Shown: piece by piece, positions 42,484 to 51,933 of the stretch | How the letters are laid out: each line of letters begins with the position of its first letter | Position numbering within the stretch: position 1 is the first letter of the stretch | Source: Maribacter flavus | Lineage (GTDB): Bacteria > Bacteroidota > Bacteroidia > Flavobacteriales > Flavobacteriaceae | Assembly (NCBI RefSeq): GCF_008386635.1 | Contig: NZ_VUOE01000002.1 | Span: 702,566-766,565 of the forward strand | Length of the DNA: 64,000 nucleotides | Direction of reading: 5' to 3' | Program-made: the position numbers and the translations under genes | Notes under the pieces: model-generated | Databases searched by the model: none | Seen by the model: only the letters and a program-made list of their open reading frames with translations | Told to the model about the DNA's origin: nothing

Positions 42484-42554
42484 TTATTTCGATTGGATTA
42501 ACAACCATAGCTTACAAGTTACATTTTCTGGATTAAATATGGAAACTTGTAAAC

Positions 42555-43334
42555 GTGGATGATAAAATTATAAAGACGGCACGCACAGGTTTTGTTGCAA
42601 AAGGAGTAGTTTATTTGATTACGGGTGTATTGGCCTTTTTGGCAGCCTTTAATCTAGGTGGCCAAAAAGCCGGTAAATTAGAGGTCATTGAATTTTTGGA
42701 AAAGCAACCTTTTGGGAAATTTATTTTGGTGGCACTTGGACTAGGACTTTGTTGCTATGCATTGTGGCGTTTTATTCAAAGTATCCAAGATCCTGAAAAC
42801 ATAGGGGATGATGGAAAAGGTACGATTAAACGCATAAGTTTCTTCATTAGTGGACTAATTTACATGGGGCTTGGATTTTTATCATTGATAAACGCATTCT
42901 CACAAACCGGAAATAATGGAGGAAGTAAATCTTCCTTGAAACCACCTGAATATCAGCAGTCCTTTTTTATTGTAGTAGGTTTTTGTTTGGCAGGAAAAAG
43001 TGTTTATCAATTTGTAAAGGCCTATAAGGGAACTTTTATTTCCAAATTCAATCTCAAGGCCATGTCGGAAACCACTAAAATAAAATTCATTAAAAATATG
43101 GGCTACGCCGGACTGTCGGCCCGGGGTATTTTAGTTGGGATCATAGCCTATTTCTTCATTACTGCCGGGCTTTCTGTGGGTAATACTTCTGGTGAAATGA
43201 AAGGCACTGAGAGCGCATTTTCCTTTTTGCAGCAAAATTCTTCTGGACCATGGTTGATGGGCATTGTTGCTGCTGGACTTGCCTGTTATGGCGTTTATAT
43301 GTTTACCATGGCCCGATATCGCTCCTTTAATTAG
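42555..43334 (+). CDS. DUF1206 membrane protein
   Basis: 259 residues with six transmembrane helices arranged as three pairs, each beginning with a similar R/K-G-x-x-Y/A element (ARTGFVAKGVVYLITG, KRISFFISGLIYMGLG, KNMGYAGLSARGILVGI), the DUF1206 pattern. Begins with GTG at 42555. Function unknown. It follows the thiol oxidoreductase by about 70 bases. Confidence 0.88.
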   Translation: MDDKIIKTARTGFVAKGVVYLITGVLAFLAAFNLGGQKAGKLEVIEFLEKQPFGKFILVALGLGLCCYALWRFIQSIQDPENIGDDGKGTIKRISFFISGLIYMGLGFLSLINAFSQTGNNGGSKSSLKPPEYQQSFFIVVGFCLAGKSVYQFVKAYKGTFISKFNLKAMSETTKIKFIKNMGYAGLSARGILVGIIAYFFITAGLSVGNTSGEMKGTESAFSFLQQNSSGPWLMGIVAAGLACYGVYMFTMARYRSFN

Positions 43335-43395
43335 GTTAATTGTAGATTCGATATTTTAACTGAGCTGCGGTTAATCCTTTACGGTTTGGAGCCCC

Positions 43396-44568
43396 TTATT
43401 TAAGGTTGTTCAATATAAAATCCAAGGTTTTATTCTCATTTTTATTTGTTTGAAAGGCAAAATTGTCATAGCTATTGGGAACGGCTAAACCTATCTTTAA
43501 GGAATGTTCAATCAGTTCTTCCCAATCCAAGGAAACCTTACCAGATAACAATATGTCCATGGATTTTTGTTGCTGATATCGCTTATATATCTTGCGTAGT
43601 CCGCTCAGGTACAATCGGTCTTTAGTAAACCCTCCTCCCCTATGGGCCCTTAGCGTAATGGAAAAAGCCGTATCCCTATCAAGTTTGTACTGGGAATGAA
43701 TCATGTCAAAGGTATCGGCAAAAGTGTAGCCTTTAATCAAACTATCGGATGCCAAAACTCGATGCGACAATTCTTTCAAACGCTTTAGTGTCAAGGCACC
43801 GCTCATATACTCACTGAAAACGGCTAGTCCTTCCTGCGTCTCCACGTTTTTGGGAAATCCATTGGAAAATATTTTTAGGGGTTGGTTCTGTGCATTGAAG
43901 GTGGTAACCATGTGAACACCGATTTCATGGTTGGCCAAGGTCAGTAGTTGATTCTTGCTGAATTTGGTATTTTTCTTAATCAATAATGTCTTGGTGGCAT
44001 TGCTTACCATGGCATCGGCGGCAATGCTGGTGGAATATTTTATTTTTAGGGGGAAGTCATACCTACTTGCAAATTCTTCAAAATATTCCTTGGCCTCGAG
44101 AGGGGTAAATTTTCTTTCCATATCCGGACCCTGGGTTTCATCGGTAAAATGCAATATATACTTGGCATTTTCAACGTCCTTTTCAGTCGGGGATCCATAT
44201 ACCCTAAGGGAATTGTAATGAAATCTGTTCTTTTGGCCAATGGTCTGGATGCATTGAACCATGTTGGAATAGTAATAGATAATCTCCTGATAGGCCGTTC
44301 TCAATTTTTCGTCCTTAATACGTTCCAAACGTTGCGAAAAGAACAAACGGTGCAATTTATAAGGGTCAAACTTTAATTTGGGATAGCGAAACTCAGGATT
44401 TTGGGTATATTTTGAAGCAAAGAAAGCGTGCTTTTCCTTCTCGATGTTCAAGGGGTTTACATAGCTTAGGAGTTCTATGCTCCTTATCAACCGGTCAAGG
44501 TTTCCATCAATTTCGAAAACATATGGATACGCGTTCACCAAATTTTCCATCATAGGTTCTTGCTTCAT
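43396..44568 (-). CDS. QEGLA-motif (DUF1704) putative metallopeptidase
   Basis: About 390 residues. TLANHEIGVHMVTTFNAQ carries an HExxxH zinc motif and VETQEGLAVFSEYMSG provides the QEGLA signature with a further Glu, as in the DUF1704 family, whose eukaryotic relatives are tubulin tyrosine carboxypeptidases. Bacterial members are called flavohemoglobin expression-modulating by annotation habit, without clear proof. The ATG at 44568 (MKQEPMM) is used; the longer frame upstream passes through repeat-type spacer sequence. Confidence 0.85.
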   Translation of the reverse strand: MKQEPMMENLVNAYPYVFEIDGNLDRLIRSIELLSYVNPLNIEKEKHAFFASKYTQNPEFRYPKLKFDPYKLHRLFFSQRLERIKDEKLRTAYQEIIYYYSNMVQCIQTIGQKNRFHYNSLRVYGSPTEKDVENAKYILHFTDETQGPDMERKFTPLEAKEYFEEFASRYDFPLKIKYSTSIAADAMVSNATKTLLIKKNTKFSKNQLLTLANHEIGVHMVTTFNAQNQPLKIFSNGFPKNVETQEGLAVFSEYMSGALTLKRLKELSHRVLASDSLIKGYTFADTFDMIHSQYKLDRDTAFSITLRAHRGGGFTKDRLYLSGLRKIYKRYQQQKSMDILLSGKVSLDWEELIEHSLKIGLAVPNSYDNFAFQTNKNENKTLDFILNNLK

Positions 44569-44589
44569 TTTTGGCCGATTCAGGTAGAT

Positions 44590-44752
44590 TATTAATTTTT
44601 TGTAAGCTATACGCCATACGCGGAGAGCTATTGGCAATTAGAGTTGGTTTTTATGGTTTTCATTAACCCCTAACCACTAACGGCTAACAGCCAACAGCTT
44701 TTGTGCTTGAACTTGATACTTGAATTTGTTACTTGAACTTGATCTATTCCTC
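44590..44752. repeat. Modular word-repeat spacer
   Basis: Spacer between two minus-strand genes. Read on the minus strand after the symporter stop it consists of CAAGTTCAAGTAACAAATTC and CAAGTATCAAGTTCAAGC, then GCTGTTGGCTGTTAGCCGTT, GCCAATAGC and GGCGTATAGCTTAC. The same words in the same order follow the GGT gene at 61388 and the gene ending at 62293. Confidence 0.6.
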
Positions 44753-44753
44753 C

Positions 44754-46079
44754 CTATTTCACCTCTTCATAGTGGTCGTCCCAATTTTTTACTTTTGGCT
44801 TTCCGAGTTTTCCCACGGATTTGGCCACCATCATCGCTACGGTAGCATCTCCCGTAACGTTTACAACGGTTCTGCACATGTCCAAGGGTCTGTCCACCGC
44901 AAATATCAATGCCAGACCAATGGCCAATTTATCCTGTGGGAATCCAATGGATTCCAGTACGATTACAAGCATTACCATTCCAGCGCCCGGTACGGCTGCT
45001 GAACCAATAGAAGCTAACAAAGCGGTCAAAACTATGGTCAACTGGTTCGCCAAGGTAAGGTCAAAGGCCAATGCCTGCGCAATGAAGACGGCCGCGACTC
45101 CTTGGTATAAGCTGGTCCCATCCATATTGATTGTTGCCCCCACGGGTAGGACGAAACTGGAGACTTCCTTGTCCACACCAATGTGCTCCTCTACCCGTTC
45201 CATAGTGACGGGCAAGGTGGCAGCACTGGAACTTGTAGAAAAAGCCAACAACTGCGCCGGGCTCATCTTACTTAAAAATGTCAAAGGATTGTACCGGGTG
45301 AACGAGGATACAACAATGGAATAAAACAGAATCATTAATGCCAGCCCCAATACAACCACACCGGCATATTTCAAGAGAGCCAGCAATAGTTCCGGATCAC
45401 TGGAAGAGACTACGACTCCGGCCAACAAAGCGAATACGGCATAGGGAGCCGTTAACATGATAAGGTCCACCATTTTCAACACAACATCGTTCAAAGAGTC
45501 AAAGAACTTTTTGAGCGGTTCGGCATCCTTTTCTCCGATCAATAACATAGAGATCCCCAAGAATATGGCAAAAAAGATTACCTGTAACATGAGACTGTTA
45601 TCGGTCATAGCAGCGAGGGCGTTATCGGGGACCATATCTTCCAAAAATTTGAGCGGTCCCGCCCCTTTTTGTCTGGATGCCTCTTCCATCTTTGAAGTAA
45701 CGCCGCTATCGCTGGCATAGGTGTCCGTCAATTTCGTAATGGTTTCTTCTGAAATACCCTCACCAGGCTGCATGATATTCACCAAAACCAACCCTATGGT
45801 TATGGCGACGACAGTTGTTGTAATGTAAATTAGAATGGTCCTTACGCCAATGTTCCTGAATTTTGAAATATCCTTTAGGTCTGAAATACCTTTAATTAGT
45901 GAGGCTAAAATAAGGGGGATTGCAATCAACTTCAAAAGTTTGACGAAAATGGTGCCAAAAGGCTGTATCCAGTCCCCTACAAAGTCCTTTCCCCAGGTGA
46001 CTTGGGTCATCAAGAAACCAAAAAGAATGCCCAAGAGCATTCCTATCAATATTTGCCAGTGCAATTCCAGTTTACGCAT
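44754..46079 (-). CDS. Dicarboxylate/amino acid:cation symporter (DAACS family)
   Basis: 441 residues, Glt/DctA-type carrier with eight helices and two re-entrant hairpins. Key motifs: serine-rich AFSTSSSAATLPVTME (HP1), INMDGTSLYQGVAAVFIAQ (TM7, NMDGT), AAVPGAGMVML (HP2), DRPLDMCRTVVNVTGD (TM8 substrate site). The Arg in DMCRT favours acidic amino acids or C4-dicarboxylates with Na+ or H+. Monocistronic. Confidence 0.94.
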   Translation of the reverse strand: MRKLELHWQILIGMLLGILFGFLMTQVTWGKDFVGDWIQPFGTIFVKLLKLIAIPLILASLIKGISDLKDISKFRNIGVRTILIYITTTVVAITIGLVLVNIMQPGEGISEETITKLTDTYASDSGVTSKMEEASRQKGAGPLKFLEDMVPDNALAAMTDNSLMLQVIFFAIFLGISMLLIGEKDAEPLKKFFDSLNDVVLKMVDLIMLTAPYAVFALLAGVVVSSSDPELLLALLKYAGVVVLGLALMILFYSIVVSSFTRYNPLTFLSKMSPAQLLAFSTSSSAATLPVTMERVEEHIGVDKEVSSFVLPVGATINMDGTSLYQGVAAVFIAQALAFDLTLANQLTIVLTALLASIGSAAVPGAGMVMLVIVLESIGFPQDKLAIGLALIFAVDRPLDMCRTVVNVTGDATVAMMVAKSVGKLGKPKVKNWDDHYEEVK

Positions 46080-46138
46080 ATGTTAATCTTTTGGCTCAAG
46101 ATACCAAATAGAAAGCAGACACGCCACTCCCCCAAAGA

Positions 46139-47203
46139 TTAAATTTTATTCACCCTGGAAAGGAGCATATAATCCGCAAGAACCAATGCTGTCATTGCCT
46201 CCACGATGGGTACTGCCCTGGGGACAACGCAAGGGTCGTGCCTTCCTTTACCCTGGGTTTGCACAATGTTCCCTTCCTTGTCTATGGTCTCATACCCTTG
46301 GATCACGGTTGCAACAGGTTTGAAGGCTACGTTGAAAAAAATGTCCATACCGTTGCTGATACCTCCTTGCACTCCCCCACTATGGTTGGTCTTTGTGGAA
46401 CCGTCCGTGTTGAAAGGGTCATTGTGTTTGCTGCCCTTCATGGTCACTCCCTCAAAACCGCTACCATATTCAAAGCCTTTCACTGCGTTGATGGACAACA
46501 TGGCCTTTCCCAATTCTGCATGCAATTTGTCAAAAACAGGTTCTCCCAGCCCTACGGGTACATTTTTGGCCACACAGGTGATCACTCCACCAATGGTATC
46601 TCCGTCTTTTTTGATGGCTTTAATATATTCCTCCATTTTTACGGCCATCTCTTGATCCGGACACCGAACGATATTGTCTTCTGCCGTTTTCAGGTCCAGT
46701 TCCAAATAGCTTTTTTCCATTTTCAGGGTGCCTACTTGTGATACAAAGGCGTTGATTTCGATACCCTTTAAAAACTGTTTGGCTATGGCTCCGGCCACTA
46801 CCCTACTAGCGGTTTCCCGGGCTGAGCTCCTTCCACCGCCCCTATAGTCCCTAAAGCCATATTTTTGGTCGTAGACATAGTCTGCATGGGAAGGCCGGTA
46901 GGAATCCTTTATATGGCCGTAATCCTTGGATTTCTGGTTGGTATTGTGAATGGCGAATCCAATAGGTGTCCCTGTTGTCCTTCCTTCGAAAATCCCAGAG
47001 TAAATCTCAACTTCGTCCGGTTCCTTGCGTTGGGTTACTATGGCGGACTGACCCGGTTTACGCCTGTCCAGGTCTTTTTGTATCAATTCCAAATCTAATG
47101 GGATGCCCGCTGGACAACCATCCAAGACCCCGCCGATGGCCCTGCCATGCGATTCGCCAAATGTCGTTACCCTAAATATATTTCCAAAGGAATTACCCGC
47201 CAT
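46139..47203 (-). CDS. aroC: Chorismate synthase
   Basis: 354 residues. Converts EPSP to chorismate with reduced FMN, the last step of the shikimate pathway. Motifs: [16 protein letters not shown] near the N-terminus, [20 protein letters not shown] (residue ~125), [18 protein letters not shown] at the C-terminus. Normal length. A -7 box lies upstream. Confidence 0.97.
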   Translation of the reverse strand: MAGNSFGNIFRVTTFGESHGRAIGGVLDGCPAGIPLDLELIQKDLDRRKPGQSAIVTQRKEPDEVEIYSGIFEGRTTGTPIGFAIHNTNQKSKDYGHIKDSYRPSHADYVYDQKYGFRDYRGGGRSSARETASRVVAGAIAKQFLKGIEINAFVSQVGTLKMEKSYLELDLKTAEDNIVRCPDQEMAVKMEEYIKAIKKDGDTIGGVITCVAKNVPVGLGEPVFDKLHAELGKAMLSINAVKGFEYGSGFEGVTMKGSKHNDPFNTDGSTKTNHSGGVQGGISNGMDIFFNVAFKPVATVIQGYETIDKEGNIVQTQGKGRHDPCVVPRAVPIVEAMTALVLADYMLLSRVNKI

Positions 47204-47228
47204 AATCGTTTTTAATAAAAGATACCTA

Positions 47229-47236
47229 CAAATGTA
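47229..47236 (-). promoter_or_regulatory. -7 box of the aroC promoter
   Basis: TACATTTG on the minus strand (47236 to 47229), 25 bases before the aroC start; no clear TTG at -33. Confidence 0.5.
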
Positions 47237-47477
47237 AACTTTAATAGCCTTATGGAAAATTATCCAGTCCTCTTAAACTTAAATTAACCTATTCATTTGG
47301 CCGGTAATGATAATTTAACCGTATCCTTATCAATTGATGATATGACAGTTAACCATTGCATATACCATTAGGTTTAATTTTGTGAATATTTTAGGGATGA
47401 ACCCTAATAGAGGGTTTTCTTGTAGAGACAAAATACCCCAATAAAAAGAAATGGTTAACTATTTGATGTTTAAGTAG

Positions 47478-48332
47478 GTGAAAAAGCGGAAGTTGGAAAT
47501 TGCCGTTATTTCCGATGTTCATTTAGGTACGTATGACACGTACGCCGATGAACTTCTGGCATACCTGTGCAGTATACAGCCTAAAATCCTCATTCTTAAT
47601 GGTGATATTGTGGATATTTGGCAATTTAAGAAAAGCTACTTTCCAACGTCCCACTTAAACGTCATCAAGAAAATAGTTTCCATGGCCTCAAAGGGTACCG
47701 AAGTACACTATATCATGGGAAACCACGATGAGGCACCCAAAACCTTGGCAAATATTTCCTTGGGAAACATTCAGTTTTCCCGTAAGTTGGTTTTGACCTT
47801 ACATGGAAAGAAAATGTGGTTCTTTCATGGCGATGTTTTTGATATACCCTGGATAAATGGCAGATGGGTGGCCCAATTTGGTAGCCTGGGTTTCGGTTTT
47901 TTGATCACTGTCAACAAATTGAACAATTGGTTCCTAAAAAGACTTCGGAAGGAAAAGTACTCCCTGTCCAAAAAAATCAAAAAGGACGAAAAAAAATCCG
48001 AAAGGTATATTTCTAATTTTGAGGAGACCGTAATCGACGTAGCCATTCAAAACCGATACGATCATGTCATTTGCGGTCATATCCATACACCCAAAAAGGA
48101 ACATATTGAAAAACGTGGTGGTAGGGTCACCTATCTGAACTCCGGGGATTGGGTGGAAAATCTAACTGCCTTGGAATATTCCTTGAAACGCTGGAAAATG
48201 TACCATTATAAAAACGATAAGCTATCGCCTTTCTTTATGGACGAAGCCCTTAAGGAAATGAACCTCTATCAACTCATCGCTTCCATAGAACTCAAGGAAG
48301 AACAAAAAAGGATGCTTCCTCCTGGGGCATAA
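47478..48332 (+). CDS. LpxH-like metallophosphoesterase
   Basis: 284 residues of the UDP-2,3-diacylglucosamine diphosphatase-like group in lipid A synthesis. Calcineurin-type motifs in order: ISDVHLGT, LNGDIVDIW, MGNHDE, FFHGDVFD, VICGHIHTPK. Long basic C-terminal half as in Bacteroidota homologues. GTG start at 47478. Stops immediately (0 bases) before the stop of the converging FAD/Fe-S oxidoreductase. Whether it is the real LpxH or a paralogue is uncertain. Confidence 0.88.
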   Translation: MKKRKLEIAVISDVHLGTYDTYADELLAYLCSIQPKILILNGDIVDIWQFKKSYFPTSHLNVIKKIVSMASKGTEVHYIMGNHDEAPKTLANISLGNIQFSRKLVLTLHGKKMWFFHGDVFDIPWINGRWVAQFGSLGFGFLITVNKLNNWFLKRLRKEKYSLSKKIKKDEKKSERYISNFEETVIDVAIQNRYDHVICGHIHTPKKEHIEKRGGRVTYLNSGDWVENLTALEYSLKRWKMYHYKNDKLSPFFMDEALKEMNLYQLIASIELKEEQKRMLPPGA

Positions 48333-51239
48333 TTATTTCAGTGCCTTTGCCAATATGCTTACCGGATGTTGGGCGATTCGTTTGGTGCCATCAAATATTT
48401 GATGTCTACAACTGGTACCGTTAGCAGCAATGATAGTCTCCGGTGATGCGTTGTTGACCGCGGGGAACAATTTTAACCCGCCTACGTTCATACTGGTTTC
48501 GTAGTGTTCCCTCTCATAACCAAAAGATCCCGCCATCCCACAACAACCTGAAGAAATGATGGTAACCTTATAGTTTTTGGGCAAGTTGAGAATGTCAAAG
48601 GTTACTTTTTGATTGCTCAATGCCTTTTGGTGGCAATGGTTGTGGATTTTTATGTCTGCCGATACTTCCGTAAAAAACGAGGCATCTATGTTGCCTTCTT
48701 GAATCTCGTTGGCTAGAAACTCTTCGATCAGGAAACAATTATTGGCTATCGACTCCGATGCCTCTTTATTTGCCAAAAGCCTTTTGTACTCATCCCTAAA
48801 AGATAATACGGCAGAGGGTTCCAGGCCAAGTACCGGCCATCCCTTTTTGGCAAAGTCAACTAACTTACCAGAATTCTTTTCCGCCAATCTTTTTGCCTGT
48901 TTTAAAAATCCTTTGGACAGGAAGGTCCGGCCACTTTCTGCATAAAAGAGTTCCACCTCATATCCTAAACCCACCAATAGTGCAATGGCGTCCTTCCCTA
49001 CTTCAATATCCAGATAATTCGTGAATTCATCAATATAGAGGACAACTTTCTGTTTTTTTATATCTTTTTGATTACTAATATTTTGAAGGTATTTATCAAA
49101 ATTAAAACTATACACTTTTGGTAATTCTCTTTCCAGTGCTACGCCCGATGCTTTTTTTAAGACTTTTCCTAAAAACTTGGAACCATAAACGGCATTGGTC
49201 AAACCGGGAACCTTGCTCCCAATTTTGTTTAATTGGGTATTGTAGGCGAACAATTTTCCGCGTAAAGGATATCCATTGGATTCCTGATATTGGTAAAGAA
49301 ATTCGGCTTTCAAAGTAGCGACATCTACATTGCTTGGGCATTCGCTGGCACATGCCTTGCAGCTCAAACACAGGTCAAAGACCTCTTTGAGCTCCTGGCT
49401 GTCAAAACCATTGGTCTTTTTAGGGTTCGTTAAAAATTCCCGTAAGGCGTTCGCCCTTCCCCGGGTTGTGTCCTTTTCATTTTTGGTAACGTGATAGCTG
49501 GGGCACATGGCGCCATTCATCAGATGGGTCTTTCTGCAATCCCCACTGCCGTTGCATTTTTCGGCAGCCTTTAGGATTCCCTCACTGTCCGAAAAGTCCA
49601 TTAAGGTCTCTATTTCCGGTTCGTTACGGTCAATCTCATAGCGGAAGGATTCATCCATGGGATAGGCATCTACAATTTTCCCCGGATTGAAAATATTATG
49701 GGGGTCGAAATAGGACTTGATCCGCTTGAGCAGTTCGTAGTTCCTTTCCCCGATCATTAAGGGCAAAAACTCAGCGCGGACAATGCCATCACCGTGTTCC
49801 CCGCTGAACGAACCTTTGTATTTCTTGGTGAGTTTCGCCACGTCCGTGGTAATTTGGCGGAATAGGGTAACGTCTCCCCGTTTCTTAAGGTTAAGAATCG
49901 GTCTTAAATGAAGTTCGCCCGCTCCCGCGTGGGCATAGTACACCGCACTTTGCCCGTACCCCTTCATGATTTGGGTGAATTCACCGATAAAATCCTTTAA
50001 ATCTTCTACGGCAACCGCGGTATCCTCGATACAGGCAACCGCTTTCATATCCCCCACGATATTTCCCAACAGCCCAAGGCCCGCCTTTCGCAACTCTATG
50101 GCCTTGTTGATATTTTCACCGAAAAGAACAGGGCTGGCATAGCTTAAGCCCGATTTTTCAATGGTCGCCATCAGTTTTTTGACTTCCGTTTCCAAGGCAT
50201 GCTCATCATCGGCACTTACCTGCAACATCAACAGCGCGGCTGGGTCGCCCTCTACAAAGAACCTATTCGCCAATTGTGAACGATTGTTTTTGGTGCAATC
50301 CAGGATTACCTTGTCCATCATTTCACAAAGCTGAAGGGAATGTTCCATGACAGGAACAACATCCATAAGGCAATCCTCCAAAGTGTGGTAATGCGTCACG
50401 ACCATGGCCGATAATTTTGGTGGCAGGTCATCCAATTGGAGGGTGATTTCGGTAGTAAACGCCAAGGTGCCCTCACTTCCACATAGTAATTCTCCCAAGT
50501 TTAACGTTGGTCTTTCTCCGCCAAAGATTTCGGATTTCAAAAGTTCGTCAACCGCATATCCCGTATTTCTTCGATGGATGGACGGCTTGGGAAACTCTTT
50601 GATTATTTCATTTTTTATATCGTTATTAGCCAGTTCTTTGGATATGCTTTTGTAAATAGAAGCTTCAAATGAATCTGATGATTCGATTTTGGCCAATTCA
50701 GAGGCTGTCCTTGCTTTGAATTCGGCCTCACTACCGTCGGACAAAATGGTTTTTAGCGAAACTATTTTGTCCCTTGTCACCCCATATTGAATGGATGTGG
50801 TACCGGACGAATTGTTGCCTACCATGCCCCCGATCATACATCGGTTCGAAGTAGACGTGTTGGGGCCAAAAAAAAGACCGAACGGTTTTAAATATAGGTT
50901 CAGTTCGTCGCGGATGACCCCGGGCTGTACCGTTACCTGTTTTTTCTCGGTATCTAAATGTATTATTTCCGTGAAATATCGGGACACGTCCACCACAATA
51001 CCATCACCAACACATTGTCCCGCAAGGGAAGTCCCTGCCGTTCTTGGGATTAGTCCAACCTTATGCTCCTTTGCAAAGCCTATCAACTTTTTGATATCTT
51101 CCTTGGACTTAGGGAATGCCACTGCCAAGGGAATCTTACGATAAACAGAAGCATCCGTGGCATATAGTGACTTGTACAGGTCGTCTATCTGAAGTTCTCC
51201 TTCTAATTCTAGTTGTAAATGGGACAATAATATATTCAA
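48333..51239 (-). CDS. FAD-linked and Fe-S oxidoreductase (D-lactate/glycolate dehydrogenase-like fusion)
   Basis: 968 residues joining a GlcD-like flavin part with a GlpC-like iron-sulfur part. FAD-binding region ~30-200 (LIPRTAGTSLAGQCVGDGIVVD, IGGMVGNNSSGTTSIQYG); oxidase C-terminal domain to ~520 (SGEHGDGIVRAEF); ferredoxin motif CLSCKACASECPSN; cysteine-rich CCG domain (HNHCHQKAL, SSGCCGMAGSFGYEREHYE). Probably oxidises a 2-hydroxyacid and feeds electrons to quinone. The only start that keeps the conserved DDLYKSLYATDASVYRK is the TTG at 51239. Confidence 0.9.
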   Translation of the reverse strand: MNILLSHLQLELEGELQIDDLYKSLYATDASVYRKIPLAVAFPKSKEDIKKLIGFAKEHKVGLIPRTAGTSLAGQCVGDGIVVDVSRYFTEIIHLDTEKKQVTVQPGVIRDELNLYLKPFGLFFGPNTSTSNRCMIGGMVGNNSSGTTSIQYGVTRDKIVSLKTILSDGSEAEFKARTASELAKIESSDSFEASIYKSISKELANNDIKNEIIKEFPKPSIHRRNTGYAVDELLKSEIFGGERPTLNLGELLCGSEGTLAFTTEITLQLDDLPPKLSAMVVTHYHTLEDCLMDVVPVMEHSLQLCEMMDKVILDCTKNNRSQLANRFFVEGDPAALLMLQVSADDEHALETEVKKLMATIEKSGLSYASPVLFGENINKAIELRKAGLGLLGNIVGDMKAVACIEDTAVAVEDLKDFIGEFTQIMKGYGQSAVYYAHAGAGELHLRPILNLKKRGDVTLFRQITTDVAKLTKKYKGSFSGEHGDGIVRAEFLPLMIGERNYELLKRIKSYFDPHNIFNPGKIVDAYPMDESFRYEIDRNEPEIETLMDFSDSEGILKAAEKCNGSGDCRKTHLMNGAMCPSYHVTKNEKDTTRGRANALREFLTNPKKTNGFDSQELKEVFDLCLSCKACASECPSNVDVATLKAEFLYQYQESNGYPLRGKLFAYNTQLNKIGSKVPGLTNAVYGSKFLGKVLKKASGVALERELPKVYSFNFDKYLQNISNQKDIKKQKVVLYIDEFTNYLDIEVGKDAIALLVGLGYEVELFYAESGRTFLSKGFLKQAKRLAEKNSGKLVDFAKKGWPVLGLEPSAVLSFRDEYKRLLANKEASESIANNCFLIEEFLANEIQEGNIDASFFTEVSADIKIHNHCHQKALSNQKVTFDILNLPKNYKVTIISSGCCGMAGSFGYEREHYETSMNVGGLKLFPAVNNASPETIIAANGTSCRHQIFDGTKRIAQHPVSILAKALK

Positions 51240-51280
51240 GGTAGCACAATTTTGACCGCTAAATTAAGTTTTATTGTCTG

Positions 51281-51308
51281 AGCAACATATACAACAATGT
51301 TGCTTTTT
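51281..51308 (+). promoter_or_regulatory. Terminator-like leader hairpin before a barrel gene
   Basis: AGCAACAT (51281-51288) pairs with ATGTTGCT (51297-51304), followed by TTTTGTTATT, 26 bases before the ATG at 51334. No plus-strand gene ends here, so it looks like a leader stem or attenuator rather than an ordinary terminator. Confidence 0.45.
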
Positions 51309-51333
51309 GTTATTAATCAAAAATCTAGAATAC

Positions 51334-51828
51334 ATGAAAGTTTTAAAAATTTTATCCTTTTTCTTGTTAGTGGGAACAGTTTCAGTAAACGCCCAGGAAA
51401 TTTCCGATCATGCCCTTGGTTTGCGTTTGGGCGATAGCGACGGTTTTGGAGCGGAAATTTCCTATCAAAAATCAATAGGTAGAAGCAACAGGGCCGAGTT
51501 TGACCTTGGCTGGAGGGACAGTAGGAACTACGATGCATTTAAATTAGCCGCGCTTTATCAGTGGGTACGACCCATTGAGGGAGGATTTAACTGGTACTAC
51601 GGCGTTGGTGGCGGTTTGGGAAGTGTTGATTTTCCAAATATTCCAGGGGTAGACGATGAAGGCGGACTCTTTATTTTTGCGGCCGGGGACATTGGGGTGG
51701 AATACAAATTTGACATTCCATTGCTCTTATCATTGGATTTTAGACCGGAAATAGGTGTTCTAGGCTATGACGGTTTCTCAGATAATTTTGATTTTGACAT
51801 CGGACTTGGTGTACGGTATACATTTTAA
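51334..51828 (+). CDS. Small outer-membrane beta-barrel protein
   Basis: About 164 residues. Signal peptide LKILSFFLLVGTVSVNA, cut before QEI. The mature protein has alternating strands with aromatic ends (GAEISYQKSIGRSNRAEFDLGW, FNWYYGVGGGLGSVDF, GVEYKFDIPLLLSLDFRPEIG) and ends with GLGVRYTF, the C-terminal Phe expected for BAM insertion. A longer frame to 51274 lacks a signal at its start and is rejected. Function unknown. Confidence 0.85.
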   Translation: MKVLKILSFFLLVGTVSVNAQEISDHALGLRLGDSDGFGAEISYQKSIGRSNRAEFDLGWRDSRNYDAFKLAALYQWVRPIEGGFNWYYGVGGGLGSVDFPNIPGVDDEGGLFIFAAGDIGVEYKFDIPLLLSLDFRPEIGVLGYDGFSDNFDFDIGLGVRYTF

Positions 51829-51850
51829 TGACTCACTTCCTAAGAAAAAT

Positions 51851-51885
51851 AAAAGGCCCTTCAAGATATTTTTGAAGGGCCTTTT
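51851..51885 (+). terminator. Rho-independent terminator after the barrel gene
   Basis: AAAAGGCCCTTCAA (51851-51864) and TTGAAGGGCCTTTT (51872-51885) form a perfect 14-pair stem followed by TTTAT. Confidence 0.92.
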
Positions 51886-51905
51886 TTTATCCTATGGGAT
51901 AATAG

Positions 51906-51913
51906 TACATTTG
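51906..51913 (+). promoter_or_regulatory. -7 box for the TlpA-like gene
   Basis: TACATTTG, exact TAnnTTTG, 20 bases before the start at 51934. The -33 region overlaps the preceding terminator and shows no TTG. Confidence 0.5.
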
Positions 51914-51933
51914 TTTTTTACTAAAAATAGGAT

